From Coleofasciculus sp. FACHB-1120 (lineage in GTDB: Bacteria; Cyanobacteriota; Cyanobacteriia; Cyanobacteriales; FACHB-T130), in contig NZ_JACJTV010000007.1 of assembly GCF_014698845.1 (NCBI RefSeq), forward strand, positions 62,001 to 126,000: a DNA stretch of 64,000 nucleotides. Reading direction: 5' to 3'. The number at the start of each line of letters is the position of its first letter. Positions within the stretch are counted from its first letter, which is position 1. The notes beneath the pieces are model-generated. The model saw only the letters and a program-made list of their open reading frames with translations. It made no database searches and was not told the DNA's origin. The translations under genes and the position numbers were made by a program. Below, piece after piece: positions 54,126-62,673 of the stretch.

Positions 54126-54163
54126 GAGTGTTGAATGAAGAAAATTCTCTTGATTCAACACTC
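54126..54163. terminator. Terminator between the HetZ-family gene and the ABC ATPase gene
   Basis: A perfect 11-bp stem GAGTGTTGAAT/ATTCAACACTC (54126-54136, 54153-54163) lies in the 68-bp gap between the convergent genes. Flanks are only weakly T-rich. Confidence 0.6.
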
Positions 54164-54181
54164 TTCACTCATGACTTTCCC

Positions 54182-54910
54182 CTATCCCCATTGGAATTTT
54201 CCCGGAATGGAATAGGAACGGGAACCGAGCAAATGCTCCGCCTGACCCACTCCCACGACTTGTCCCGCTGCTAATATGACTAAACGATCGGCGAGTTCCA
54301 AGGCATCGGCTCGTGAATGAGTCACCAGGACAATCGGCAAGTTAAATTGACGTTGAATGCTTTTCAACTCGGTACGAAGCGTTGCTCTCAAATCATCATC
54401 GAGGGCACTGAAAGGTTCATCGAGAAGCAGAATTTTAGGGTAGGGAGCTAAAGCACGGGCGATCGCTACCCGTTGAGCTTGCCCGCCAGAAATTTGCTGC
54501 ACGGGTTGATGTACCAAATCCTCAAGTTCTAACAAGTTTACTAATTCACGAACGCGCTGCTGCCGCCGGTGCCGTTGCCAGCGGTTGAGAGCAAAGCCAA
54601 TATTTTCCGCTACGTTCAAATGCCCAAATAAGGCGCAGTTTTGGAAGACATAACCGACATTTCGCCGGTGCGCTGGCAAGTTTAGACGCTCTTTAGTATC
54701 CAGGAAGATTGTTCCCGCCACTTCAATCCGGCCCCAGTCCGGACGCAACAACCCTGCGATCGCTTGTAATGTCGAACTCTTGCCACAGCCAGAAGGCCCA
54801 AATAGAACGGTTAAGCCGCCAGAAACTTCAAACTGAATATTTAAGTGAAACTGCCCGCCATTGGATGCCGATTTGGGCAGAAAATTTTTGCTAAAGGCGA
54901 CTTTCAGCAT
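54182..54910 (-). CDS. Orphan ABC transporter ATP-binding protein (ModC/CysA-like)
   Basis: A 242-residue ATPase from ATG 54908-54910. Walker A FGPSGCGKSST (about residue 35), the Q-loop in YVFQNCALFGHLN, signature ISGGQAQRVAIARAL, Walker B ILLLDEPFSALDD and H-loop VLVTHSR are all intact. It most resembles the ATPase of molybdate or sulfate importers (ModC, CysA), but lacks the C-terminal TOBE domain, and no permease or binding protein is adjacent. It probably works with a permease encoded elsewhere. It is divergent from the PHP gene with 96 bp between. Confidence 0.85.
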   Translation of the reverse strand: MLKVAFSKNFLPKSASNGGQFHLNIQFEVSGGLTVLFGPSGCGKSSTLQAIAGLLRPDWGRIEVAGTIFLDTKERLNLPAHRRNVGYVFQNCALFGHLNVAENIGFALNRWQRHRRQQRVRELVNLLELEDLVHQPVQQISGGQAQRVAIARALAPYPKILLLDEPFSALDDDLRATLRTELKSIQRQFNLPIVLVTHSRADALELADRLVILAAGQVVGVGQAEHLLGSRSYSIPGKFQWG

Positions 54911-55006
54911 GGAATGCACATCGAATGTCCCAACGCAATTCCTCTTTAGTTTTGTTAGGGTATATGTTAACAATTGTCAAAGAACGCGCACAGCTACTCG
55001 GCGGTT

Positions 55007-55714
55007 ATGGCGATCAATCTTGCTCAATCTTCTGCTTCACCCCAGCCACCAGCCCAGAATACAACAGCACTCAGGCACGTCTTTGAGACGATTCAGGCTG
55101 ATAGTTGTCCGCACTCCTATAACTTCCATATGCACACCGTCTACTCGGATGGTCGTTTGCCACCGAGTGCGTTGATGGAACAGGCGATCGCGATTGGTCT
55201 TAAAGGGCTGGCGATTACCGACCACCATACGATTTGCGGTTTCAAAGAGGCTCAATACTGGCTGCAACACACCTACACGAATCCTGATTCCGCCCACTTA
55301 CCCCACCTGTGGATCGGCACCGAAATCACCTCTATCCTGCTGAACACTGAAGTCCACATCCTTTGCTATGCCTTCGATCCAGAACACTCTGCGATGAAGC
55401 GATATCTGAAAGGCTCTGCACCCAAAGGAAGCGATGCTGACGCTGTTAATGTGATTGACGCCGTCCATCAGGCTGGTGGTTTTGCCGTCTTGGCTCATCC
55501 AGCCCGCTACCGCCTTCCTGCTGCCAAACTTATTCCTGCTGCCGCTGAGGTAGGCATTGACGGCGTTGAAACCTACTACGCCTACAACAACCCTAGTCCC
55601 TGGCAACCCAGTCTGAGGGAAACGAAAGAGGTGGAACAGCTCGCTGCCACTTATGGTTTGTTTAGCACCTGCGGCACCGATACCCACGGCTTAAATTTGC
55701 TCCAACGCCTGTAA
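55007..55714 (+). CDS. PHP-domain metal-dependent phosphoesterase
   Basis: A 235-residue protein with the full PHP metal-binding set: HMHTVYSDG near residue 42, ITDHH near 70, GTEIT near 105, LAHPARY near 163 and GTDTHG near 225. PHP enzymes cut phosphoesters, for example in nucleotides or small phosphorylated metabolites; the family includes TrpH/YciV-like 3',5'-nucleotide phosphatases. ATG 55007 is preferred; an upstream TTG 54974 would add 11 residues. It is cytosolic, with no operon partner. Confidence 0.85.
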   Translation: MAINLAQSSASPQPPAQNTTALRHVFETIQADSCPHSYNFHMHTVYSDGRLPPSALMEQAIAIGLKGLAITDHHTICGFKEAQYWLQHTYTNPDSAHLPHLWIGTEITSILLNTEVHILCYAFDPEHSAMKRYLKGSAPKGSDADAVNVIDAVHQAGGFAVLAHPARYRLPAAKLIPAAAEVGIDGVETYYAYNNPSPWQPSLRETKEVEQLAATYGLFSTCGTDTHGLNLLQRL

Positions 55715-55796
55715 CACTCAATCCCGCTAGACAGGCTCAAGAAGGCAACTGGAGCCACTTGCAAAGCGCACTTCGGCGGATTTGATCTGGCTTTTT

Positions 55797-56780
55797 TTAA
55801 TCGAGGGCTAGCAATGACATGACGGTAGACAAATCGGGAGAAACCCGCTGACTCAGATGGAGTTGATTCACGACTTGGTGGAAGGAGTTACCCTGCTGCA
55901 AGCGATCGCGCATCTCCTCCACCTCACCCCAGGTTAAATCGCTCTCAACATAGGCTTTAGCCACTGCGATGACTAAGTCTGCGTATTCATTCCCCTCCGC
56001 TTTGGTCATCATATTGTGCTGAATATTCAGACTTTGGTCAAAGCGGTGATACCAGCACTTGGGTTGTTGCGGGAGTAAGGTTTTAAACAGAGCTTTATGT
56101 TCTTCGTCGCCGACTGCGCGATCGCTTTCACTCGACACAATCAACATGGGCGCGGCGTAACTTGTTTCCGCCCGCTCAAAGATATCTCTTCCCATGTCTA
56201 AAAATACTCGCAATGATGGCATGAGAAAGCCGTCATAGCCAAAATGTGCGACTCCTGGGTCAGTCTTCCACTCAAAGTAGATATTAAATACCCGTACCAA
56301 CAAATCGACTACTTTATTGCTGCCACTCAAATAAGGGGCAAACAGCAAAGCCCGATAAATTTGTACAGCGCGTTCTAGGGATAGCCAAGCTGCCAAAGTG
56401 CTGCCACCAGAAAGCCCTCCCACTACCACTTTTCTTCCCAAAGCTTGAGCTTGTTGTAGCCAGTAAATCCCAAACTGTTGATAAACCTCCTGTTCTTCGG
56501 GAAGCGGAGGAGGGTTATCTCCATCCCAATTGCCTGCAATCCCATGCCCAGGTAGCAAAGGAATCAAGACGTTGTAGCCTGCCTTAAAGAAAGCTTCTCC
56601 TATCGGCACAAACTGTTCTGGAGTGGCAGTAAACCCATGAAAGAACAGACACACCTTGTCCGTAGGATTAGAGTAGAGAAAAAACCGAGAGCCGCAAGTT
56701 TCATCCATCAGCGGTAGCGCATCTTCACGGGCTTTTGTCTCTCGCACCAATGCTGCGGTAAAGGTGGAATAGTTAAACAT
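55797..56780 (-). CDS. Alpha/beta hydrolase
   Basis: A 327-residue cytosolic alpha/beta hydrolase. The oxyanion motif is in FFHGFTATPEQF near residue 48, a PLLPGHG loop near 75, and the nucleophile elbow GGLSGGS near 121. A putative acid lies in SSESDRAV near 212, and the His in SLNIQHNMMTK near 252. The C-terminal 60 residues are helical and unusual for the fold. The substrate is unknown. A short spacer, including a GCGGCGCAGCGC repeat, separates it from the phosphatase gene upstream. Confidence 0.85.
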   Translation of the reverse strand: MFNYSTFTAALVRETKAREDALPLMDETCGSRFFLYSNPTDKVCLFFHGFTATPEQFVPIGEAFFKAGYNVLIPLLPGHGIAGNWDGDNPPPLPEEQEVYQQFGIYWLQQAQALGRKVVVGGLSGGSTLAAWLSLERAVQIYRALLFAPYLSGSNKVVDLLVRVFNIYFEWKTDPGVAHFGYDGFLMPSLRVFLDMGRDIFERAETSYAAPMLIVSSESDRAVGDEEHKALFKTLLPQQPKCWYHRFDQSLNIQHNMMTKAEGNEYADLVIAVAKAYVESDLTWGEVEEMRDRLQQGNSFHQVVNQLHLSQRVSPDLSTVMSLLALD

Positions 56781-56909
56781 TTTTATCTGAATCGTTTTTG
56801 CATGGGAAGCCCGAATTCAATGCGGCGCAGCGCATCTACATTTATTTAGATTAACAGCCACCAGGACTCAGCGAATCCTTCAGAAGATATTCAGAAATGA
56901 AGTCATGTC

Positions 56910-57494
56910 TTAACGTTGTGTTTTCTGAGCCAACCGAGTCAGCCTAATCAGCCATCTGAACAAGGGTAGGGTGCGGGGTAAAGGTTGAGGAGTCGGGAAT
57001 GAAAAAGAACCAAAGCTGCTTTCCGATGAGATGTGGACTAATTTCTGCTGTAAAAGATTGAGTGCCCAGTCGATTTCCTGGGCGCAGTGGCGATATCTGG
57101 ATAAAGATTTGCCAACGGGATCGCTAATATCTAAGGAATTTTGCTCTCCTACAAATTCTTTGAGCGTGAAAGTGTTGTTGAGCGCCGCAGGATATGTCGC
57201 GATCGCTACATATTTATGGAACTTCGTCATCGTCAGCACTAAATCTGCCCATTCGAGGAGTTCTGGCTTTAATCCTTGCGGTTCGCAGTCATATTGAATT
57301 CCGTACTCTGCCAATACTGTCAGAGCATGGGGCGAAACGGGTATCCCCTTAAATTTATAAAGTCCCGCAGAGCGTACCTCAATTTCGGCTGAAATTTCCT
57401 GTCTTTGCTTCAGTTCCCGAATCTTTTTCTGAAATAGCGCTGTTGCCATCGGGCTGCGACAGGTGTTGCCAGTACAAACAAATAGAACTCGCAT
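56910..57494 (-). CDS. Low-molecular-weight phosphatase family protein
   Basis: A 194-residue enzyme of the low-molecular-weight protein tyrosine phosphatase (or arsenate reductase-like) group. The P-loop CTGNTCRS is at residues 7-14 (C7 nucleophile, R13), near the N-terminus as required. The general acid is probably the Asp in DISDPVGKS near 123. The C-terminal 40 residues extend beyond the usual 150-160 and are basic. It may act on tyrosine phosphoproteins, for example in exopolysaccharide control, but no kinase or exopolysaccharide gene is adjacent. Start ATG is at 57492-57494. Confidence 0.85.
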   Translation of the reverse strand: MRVLFVCTGNTCRSPMATALFQKKIRELKQRQEISAEIEVRSAGLYKFKGIPVSPHALTVLAEYGIQYDCEPQGLKPELLEWADLVLTMTKFHKYVAIATYPAALNNTFTLKEFVGEQNSLDISDPVGKSLSRYRHCAQEIDWALNLLQQKLVHISSESSFGSFSFPTPQPLPRTLPLFRWLIRLTRLAQKTQR

Positions 57495-57694
57495 ACCAGA
57501 AGTGAGTGAAGTAACGTCTATTTTGCTACGCTACGACTGATGGTGAACCCTTTAACTTTTTAAAATGCATTAGACTTATTTTTACAAATGAATGGCCGGT
57601 ACCCGCAGCTGCCATTTTTGATTTAACGAACAGATACTTAATTAATCAATTTTCGCTTCTATCTAAAGGAATATAATATTGATTTTACCTAAAC

Positions 57695-57722
57695 AAAAGC
57701 CGCTCATTGCGGAGCGGCTTTT
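57695..57722 (-). terminator. Rho-independent terminator after a 36-residue gene
   Basis: A perfect 11-bp stem AAAAGCCGCTC/GAGCGGCTTTT (57695-57705, 57712-57722) with a 6-nt loop; the stem itself ends in a T-run on the minus strand, followed by GTTT. It lies 37 bp past the stop codon at 57760. Confidence 0.9.
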
Positions 57723-57759
57723 ATCGGTGAAAACAAGCAAAAATTAGCTATTTTTAAAG

Positions 57760-57870
57760 TTAGATTCCACTTTGAATGACCATCAGGACGGTAACACTAA
57801 CGCTCATTAATACTAAAAGAATTGCCAGAGAAACTGATTGACCCAGATGTGGCGCTTGTGAAACTTTCAT
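57760..57870 (-). CDS. 36-residue single-helix membrane protein, unannotated type
   Basis: The ORF runs from ATG 57868-57870 to TAA 57760-57762. The product is MKVSQAPHLG, then a hydrophobic helix of about 22 residues, ending in VIQSGI. Evidence that it is real: the textbook terminator immediately downstream, a clean membrane-helix composition and no competing ORF. It does not match PsbX, PsbT, PsbM, PetL, PetG, PetM, PetN or PsaM as I remember them. It resembles the small subunits or accessory proteins of thylakoid complexes in size and topology. No strong ribosome binding site is seen. Confidence 0.6.
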   Translation of the reverse strand: MKVSQAPHLGQSVSLAILLVLMSVSVTVLMVIQSGI

Positions 57871-58035
57871 GTGGTTTTCTTTTAATTTCTGAATTGTATT
57901 AAATGAAGAATACCAGCAACCTTAAGGGATCAATGAGAAAAGGACAAGTTTCTTTAATAAACGCAACAGTTCTTAAGAATCGCCGGTGCGATCGCTCCTA
58001 AAGACAAGCGCAGATATAGATAAAAAAACACGTAA

Positions 58036-58057
58036 GGAAACGGGCTAAGCCCGTTCC
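58036..58057 (-). terminator. Terminator of the rre1-like gene
   Basis: A stem GGAAACGGGCT/AGCCCGTTCC (58036-58057) is followed on the minus strand by TTACGTG and seven Ts. It lies 27 bp past the stop codon at 58084. Confidence 0.8.
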
Positions 58058-58083
58058 CCTAAACGTTTTGAGAGCGAGGACAG

Positions 58084-58767
58084 TTATCGAGTCAAACCGT
58101 GTTCAAGGGCATAGCGCACTAACTCGGTGCGGCTATTCGTCCCTGTCTTGCTAAACAAGCGGCTGACATACTTCTCAACGTTGCGGACACTGGTTTCCAA
58201 GCGTCGGGCAATTTCTTTATTCATCAATCCTTCCGCGACCAAGTCTAAAACACTCTGCTCTCGTGGCGTTAAGTCTATGCGGATATGGGAAGGCGACTGG
58301 GGAATTCGATTTGTATCTTCTAACATCCCCCGGATGGCAGCAATTTGTTGCTTGATGTCCTCAATATCGTTACCGCTGGTAGTGCTAGTTGGAGTGGTGC
58401 GACGTTCCAGTAAGTTTTTAACAATTGCCTCCAATTCCTCCGGGTCAAAAGGCTTCGGAAGATAGGCATCGCACCCTGCTTGATAGCCTTGGATGCGATC
58501 GCTTGTCATGCCTCTAGCCGTTAAAAATACTACAGGTAAAGTTTTGAAGCGAGGATCTTCCCGCAGTTGCTTGAGGAACTGATACCCATCCACCTTGGGC
58601 ATCATCACATCTGAAATCACTAAATCCGGCTGGTTCTTCTGCAACATCTGCCATGCGTCACCAGCGTTACTGGCAACCTGAACGGTAAAACCACTGTCTT
58701 GCAGATATTCTTTGACTGCTTCGCGCAGTCCGGGTTCGTCGTCTACCAGTAACAATTTTCCTGTCAT
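58084..58767 (-). CDS. NarL/LuxR-type response regulator, Rre1/Ycf29-like
   Basis: A 227-residue regulator. The receiver domain has D53 in DLVISDVMMP, with TARGM and KPFDPEE; a linker of about 40 residues follows, then a LuxR-type helix-turn-helix (LTPREQSVLDLVAEGLMNKEIARRL) from about residue 165. It closely resembles the Rre1 (Ycf29) regulator, a cyanobacterial and plastid stress regulator whose partner kinase is Hik2 in several species. No kinase is adjacent. The start ATG 58765-58767 gives the normal N-terminus MTGKLLLVDDEPG. Confidence 0.88.
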   Translation of the reverse strand: MTGKLLLVDDEPGLREAVKEYLQDSGFTVQVASNAGDAWQMLQKNQPDLVISDVMMPKVDGYQFLKQLREDPRFKTLPVVFLTARGMTSDRIQGYQAGCDAYLPKPFDPEELEAIVKNLLERRTTPTSTTSGNDIEDIKQQIAAIRGMLEDTNRIPQSPSHIRIDLTPREQSVLDLVAEGLMNKEIARRLETSVRNVEKYVSRLFSKTGTNSRTELVRYALEHGLTR

Positions 58768-59201
58768 TTATCTTTCCTTACCGCTACATTTTTTAACAGT
58801 ATTTTCTTAACAGCTGTGTTCCCTTGCTGCTGGTTTTTTAATTAATGTAGCGAACTTTTTAAACCTCTATTTGTTCGGACTTCTGGACTATCCAAATGCA
58901 ACCATCAATAATAAAATTAAACTCGCTCAAATTGTATTCTGTTTAACAGAGGTGCTTCCCCTTGCCTACTCAATTAGGAAGAGGGAAAAGCATCGTCTTT
59001 CTGCTAGATTTTTGAACCCCTGAATTCCAGAGGCCTTATCAGATGACTTAGAAATTGGGGTTTGTTTGCCTTTAAGTCGGCGCATAGAGTTGGTGCGATC
59101 GCTACCGACTCAGTCTGTTCGGTAAAACAAGCGATCGCAGACCTTGATTGATTAAAAATTAACGCTTGCTCACTTGTAGCTGAGTTAAGTCTTCTATTTA
59201 A
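58768..59201. other. Intergenic region between rre1 and mraY
   Basis: A 434-bp spacer, with A/T-rich DNA next to the regulator start (likely its promoter) and two HIP1-type sites near 59097 and 59131. No ORF, RNA gene or convincing terminator was found. Confidence 0.55.
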
Positions 59202-60329
59202 CTAACGAAGTACAAGACACAACAAAGCCAAGATCCCGTTAATCAGATAAAAGGCGGCAACCACTTGGGTTTCACTCCAGCCACTCAGTTCTAAATGGTG
59301 GTGAATCGGTGCCATTTTAAATAAACGCTTGCCGATACCATCCGGGCCTTTGGTGGCTTTATAGTAGCCCACCTGCGCCATCACTGAGAGGGATTCCACG
59401 AAGAAAATACCGCTGAGGATAAACAGCGCCCAGAGATTGTTCGTCAGAAGTCCAACTGCTGTCAGTGCGCCTCCCAGTGCCATCGAACCCGTATCGCCCA
59501 TGAAGACGCGGGCTTTGTTGCGGTTGTGAACCAAAAAGCCTAGGTAGCTGCCACTCATGCAGGCACAAAAAATCATCAAACTTGGCGACACGGGAGCAAC
59601 AATGGCACCGAGTCCCAAAAGAGCGATCGCGCCTGTTCCCGCTGCGAGTCCATCCACTCCATCCGTAAGGTTTGTCGCATTACTTTCCGCCACTAGCACA
59701 AATACTGCCAAAGGCCAGAACAACAGCCCTAAAGGAATCGCTAAACCAAAAGGCAAGGCAATCGTGGTGATAGTTGCTGGTTGGTTCCAGACAAGCCACA
59801 TAGAAAACAGAACACCCACCCCAATCTGCAAAATGAGTTTCATCCGGGGCGAGATGCCTTTATTAGATCGGCGTCTAATCACTTGCCAATCGTCAACCCA
59901 GCCAATCGCACCGTAGGCTAAAGTTACGATTGATACGGCAAGAACGGGAAACAGTCCTTGTATCCCTACAGCCAATCCAGACCACACCAAGGCGGCGACT
60001 ACCCCGACTGGTACAAAAAACACCCCGCCCATTGTCGGAGTGCCTGCTTTTTGTAAATGCGCTTGGGGGCCATCCTCCCGAATAAATTGCCCTGCTTTTA
60101 GGGCTTGTAGGAAGGGAACTGCCCGATATCCTAAAAGAGCTGTCACTAAGGCGCAAAACCACAGGGGCAAGGTCATCGAGATGCCCACGGCAGGGAAAAC
60201 ACCTGCTTGCAGATCGAATAATATCGTCCCTAGGGAAAGCCCAACTGCCAGTAACGCTAGCAGGCTAGTTCCTGAGGGGTTGAACGACCGACCAGAAAAT
60301 ATTTTAGCGTCCACAAATTTTTCGTTCAC
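59202..60329 (-). CDS. mraY: Phospho-N-acetylmuramoyl-pentapeptide transferase
   Basis: MraY transfers phospho-MurNAc-pentapeptide to undecaprenyl phosphate, forming lipid I for peptidoglycan. The 375-residue integral membrane protein has about ten helices and the family motifs in cytoplasmic loops: GVFFVPVGVVAALVW, the acidic WVDDWQVIRRRSNKG (metal-binding Asp pair), NATNLTDGVDGLAAG, VFMGDTGSMALGG and the C-terminal MAPIHHHLELSGW. The N-terminus is about 20 residues longer than in E. coli (360). The start is GTG at 60327-60329. Other mur genes are not nearby, which is common in cyanobacteria. Confidence 0.95.
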   Translation of the reverse strand: MNEKFVDAKIFSGRSFNPSGTSLLALLAVGLSLGTILFDLQAGVFPAVGISMTLPLWFCALVTALLGYRAVPFLQALKAGQFIREDGPQAHLQKAGTPTMGGVFFVPVGVVAALVWSGLAVGIQGLFPVLAVSIVTLAYGAIGWVDDWQVIRRRSNKGISPRMKLILQIGVGVLFSMWLVWNQPATITTIALPFGLAIPLGLLFWPLAVFVLVAESNATNLTDGVDGLAAGTGAIALLGLGAIVAPVSPSLMIFCACMSGSYLGFLVHNRNKARVFMGDTGSMALGGALTAVGLLTNNLWALFILSGIFFVESLSVMAQVGYYKATKGPDGIGKRLFKMAPIHHHLELSGWSETQVVAAFYLINGILALLCLVLR

Positions 60330-60404
60330 TTCTCACACCAGAATTCAGAATTTCAGAATCCAGGATTTACTCTGACGCCTGAGTGCTGAATTCTTTTCCT
60401 CTGT

Positions 60405-60653
60405 CTAATCTTCGTCTACATCGACGACATCATCATCGTCTTCAAGATCGTCGTAAACATCATCCGGTGCCATCAGATCGGAGATTTCTGCATCACCATC
60501 GCGGAAGCTATCTTCAGCTTGAACATCTCGCGCCAACAAGCGTCCTGTGGATTCGAGCCAGTCGAGAATGGATGGTTCTTGTTGTAACGGAATCAGACCA
60601 GCCAGCTGGTGACGAGGTTCTTCACGCAGAGACGGGTTGTACATATTTGACAT
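60405..60653 (-). CDS. DUF3134 family protein
   Basis: An 82-residue protein of the cyanobacterial DUF3134 family: MYNPSLREEPR at the start, LIPLQQEPSILDWLESTGRL, and a very acidic tail (DDVYDDLEDDDDVVDVDED). It is probably a small soluble protein, and the function is unknown. The ATG 60651-60653 precedes a second in-frame ATG three codons later. It lies 75 bp upstream of mraY on the same strand, so the two may share a transcript. Confidence 0.82.
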   Translation of the reverse strand: MSNMYNPSLREEPRHQLAGLIPLQQEPSILDWLESTGRLLARDVQAEDSFRDGDAEISDLMAPDDVYDDLEDDDDVVDVDED

Positions 60654-60858
60654 ATTTGAGAATTTCGGATTGAGAGCTAACTAGACATATTGAGTTTACC
60701 ACTCCCAGAAACGCGATCGCTGGCGTGGATACTATTACGTGTCAAGGGAGTTGTTATCAAACTTATCAACTGGGCACTGGTCGCTGATGCCAGCAGGGTG
60801 TTGGACAAAAGCTAAGCTGGGGGTAGAGAAATCACCCACAAAAGAGGTCTAGGAGGAA

Positions 60859-61440
60859 ATGAGGAAAGCAGCACTGTTGGAAGCGATCGCTTCTCAAAAT
60901 CGCGGACTGCTAGCAACCGAAACCGACAAAATAGCGATTCTCTCAGCGGTTGCCCGATTGGAAGACCTCAACCCTACTCCCCGTCCGGTTGAGGCGACTG
61001 ACCTACTAGATGGCAATTGGCGACTACTTTACACCACCAGTCGCGGTTTATTAACGATTGACCAACTGCCATTGTTTAAACTTGGTCAAATCTATCAATG
61101 CATTCGAGCCAAAGACGCCAAAGTTTACAATATTGCTGAAGTTTATGGCTTACCCTATCTGGAAGGATTTGTTAGCGTTGCTGCTCGGTTTGAACCAGTT
61201 TCTGAACGTCGTGTTTTGGTAAAATTTGAGCGTTCTATTTCTGGTTTACAGCGTCTCATTAACTATCAGTCGCCTTCAGAATTTATTCGGCAAATTGAAA
61301 ACGGTCAGCGATTCCCAGCTTTAGATTTTGGTATCGACAGCAGCAACCAGAAAGGTTGGCTGGATACTACTTATCTAGATGAGGATTTGCGAATAGGGCG
61401 AGGCAATGAAGGCAGTGTGTTTGTGTTAACAAAAGCTTAG
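60859..61440 (+). CDS. PAP/fibrillin family protein (plastid lipid-associated)
   Basis: A 193-residue protein of the PAP/fibrillin (plastoglobulin) family, lipid-binding lipocalin-like proteins on plastoglobules and thylakoid membranes. Typical parts are LLEAIASQNRGLLATETDK, the signature LDGNWRLLYTTSRGLL near residue 49, YNIAEVYGLPYLEGFVSVAARF, and the C-terminal WLDTTYLDEDLRIGRGNEGSVFVL. In cyanobacteria these proteins support photoprotection and membrane stress tolerance. ATG 60859 follows AGGAGG with ideal spacing. It is a single-gene unit. Confidence 0.9.
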   Translation: MRKAALLEAIASQNRGLLATETDKIAILSAVARLEDLNPTPRPVEATDLLDGNWRLLYTTSRGLLTIDQLPLFKLGQIYQCIRAKDAKVYNIAEVYGLPYLEGFVSVAARFEPVSERRVLVKFERSISGLQRLINYQSPSEFIRQIENGQRFPALDFGIDSSNQKGWLDTTYLDEDLRIGRGNEGSVFVLTKA

Positions 61441-61484
61441 GTTAATGGCTCAGAGGATGTCCGAGAAGTGTCAAAAGTTGCTTC

Positions 61485-61573
61485 GATCCCCCCTAGCCCC
61501 CGCGAAGAGAGCGCCGCTTCGCTAGAAAAAAGGGAGGAGATTTTTTTCAAAGTCTCCCTTTTTTAGGGGGATC
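61485..61573. repeat. Nested palindromic spacer element
   Basis: The outer arms GATCCCCCCTA (61485-61495) and TAGGGGGATC (61564-61573) enclose an inner hairpin (AAAAAAGGGAG/CTCCCTTTTTT). In the left part, a second palindrome (GCGAAG...CTTCGC, 61502-61522) interrupts the C/G-rich tract. It lies 45 bp after the fibrillin gene and may act as its terminator. Confidence 0.65.
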
Positions 61574-61695
61574 TCGACCATTTAAGCGTCTCGATTATGA
61601 CTTTTCAGAGATTCTCTAATGGCTAATAATAATTAACCATTAGCCATTAAGAAGAAAAAGTCCTGCAAAAGAGAGATACATCACTCATTTTTTTA

Positions 61696-61731
61696 CGAAC
61701 CGCGAAGAACGCCAAGGACGCTAAGAAAGAG
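61696..61731. repeat. GAACCGCGAAGAACGCCAAGG-type dispersed repeat
   Basis: A purine-rich repeat of a type widespread in cyanobacterial spacers. Its AACGCCAAGGA core is the reverse complement of the units at 5317-5358. Confidence 0.55.
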
Positions 61732-61830
61732 GGAGAAGGGGAGAAAGAATAAAGAGAATTTTACGAATTACTTATGATTGCTACAGATAAATGATATCCA
61801 CTTAACTAAAAATCCTTAGTCATTAATCAG

Positions 61831-62655
61831 ATGGAATCCATACCAGAAATTTTATTCCGCTTGTCCCAAGGACAATTAAATCTGCTACAAACTTGTCCCC
61901 GAAAGTTTCAACAAATCTACTTAGATAAACTGAGTTCACCCACCAATCCAGAACAGCTAGAACGGCAAAATTGGGGTAGCCGGTTTCACTTATTGATGCA
62001 GCAGCGAGAACTAGGATTGCCGGTAGAATCTTTGGTGCAAGAGGACGCCCAATTACATCGTTGGGTGACGGCATTGGTGGATGCAGCACCAGAAATTTTG
62101 ATATCTAACCCGAAAACATTCCGCCAAAGCGAACATTGTCGCACCCTGAATTTTCAGGGATATTTATTGACAGTCATCTATGATTTGTTCATTGAAGATA
62201 CCAAATCTGCTCAAATTTTAGATTGGAAAACTTATCCTCAACCAAAAAATCGGCGTTGGCTAGAAAAAGATTGGCAGACTCGCTTGTATCTTTATGTTTT
62301 GGCAGAGACTAGCGATTATTTGCCAGAACAGATTTCGATGACTTACTGGTTTGTCCAGTCTCAGCCTCATCCAGAAAGCCTCAAATTTACTTATAATGCC
62401 GCTCAACACGAGCAAACAAAAAGGGATTTAACGGAACTGTTGACGCAGCTAACCGATTATTTGCAACGTTATCAGCAAGGAGAAGATTTTCCTCAAGTTC
62501 CAGAAATCACTAATCGTTGCCCTGACTGTAATTTTGCGATTCGGTGTCAGCGCGATCGCAACTTAGCGAATGCTTCTCATCACACCAATGAAGAAAATCT
62601 TTCTCATCAAAATTGGCTCCCGAACTTAGCAAATATTCAGGAAGTTTCCTTATAA
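61831..62655 (+). CDS. PD-(D/E)XK nuclease family protein (Cas4/RecB-like)
   Basis: A 274-residue protein with the RecB/Cas4 nuclease fold. QLNLLQTCPRKFQQIYLDKL near residue 15 gives the first Cys and aromatic motif. The core motifs are YDLFIEDTKSAQILDWKT (Asp and DxK near 112-132) and a QTRLYLYVLAE helix. Three further cysteines in CPDCNFAIRC near 230-240 complete a possible 4Fe-4S site as in Cas4 and AddB. It is standalone, with no CRISPR locus, helicase or recombinase nearby, so a repair or nucleic-acid processing role is likely but unproven. It starts at ATG 61831; the next gene starts 18 bp after it. Confidence 0.8.
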   Translation: MESIPEILFRLSQGQLNLLQTCPRKFQQIYLDKLSSPTNPEQLERQNWGSRFHLLMQQRELGLPVESLVQEDAQLHRWVTALVDAAPEILISNPKTFRQSEHCRTLNFQGYLLTVIYDLFIEDTKSAQILDWKTYPQPKNRRWLEKDWQTRLYLYVLAETSDYLPEQISMTYWFVQSQPHPESLKFTYNAAQHEQTKRDLTELLTQLTDYLQRYQQGEDFPQVPEITNRCPDCNFAIRCQRDRNLANASHHTNEENLSHQNWLPNLANIQEVSL

Positions 62656-62673
62656 AAGAATAAATTAGAAGTT

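Noticed and set aside
61831-62655. Cas4 of a CRISPR system
   Set aside because: The protein has Cas4-like features, but no other cas gene or repeat array is present, so only a generic PD-(D/E)XK call is made.
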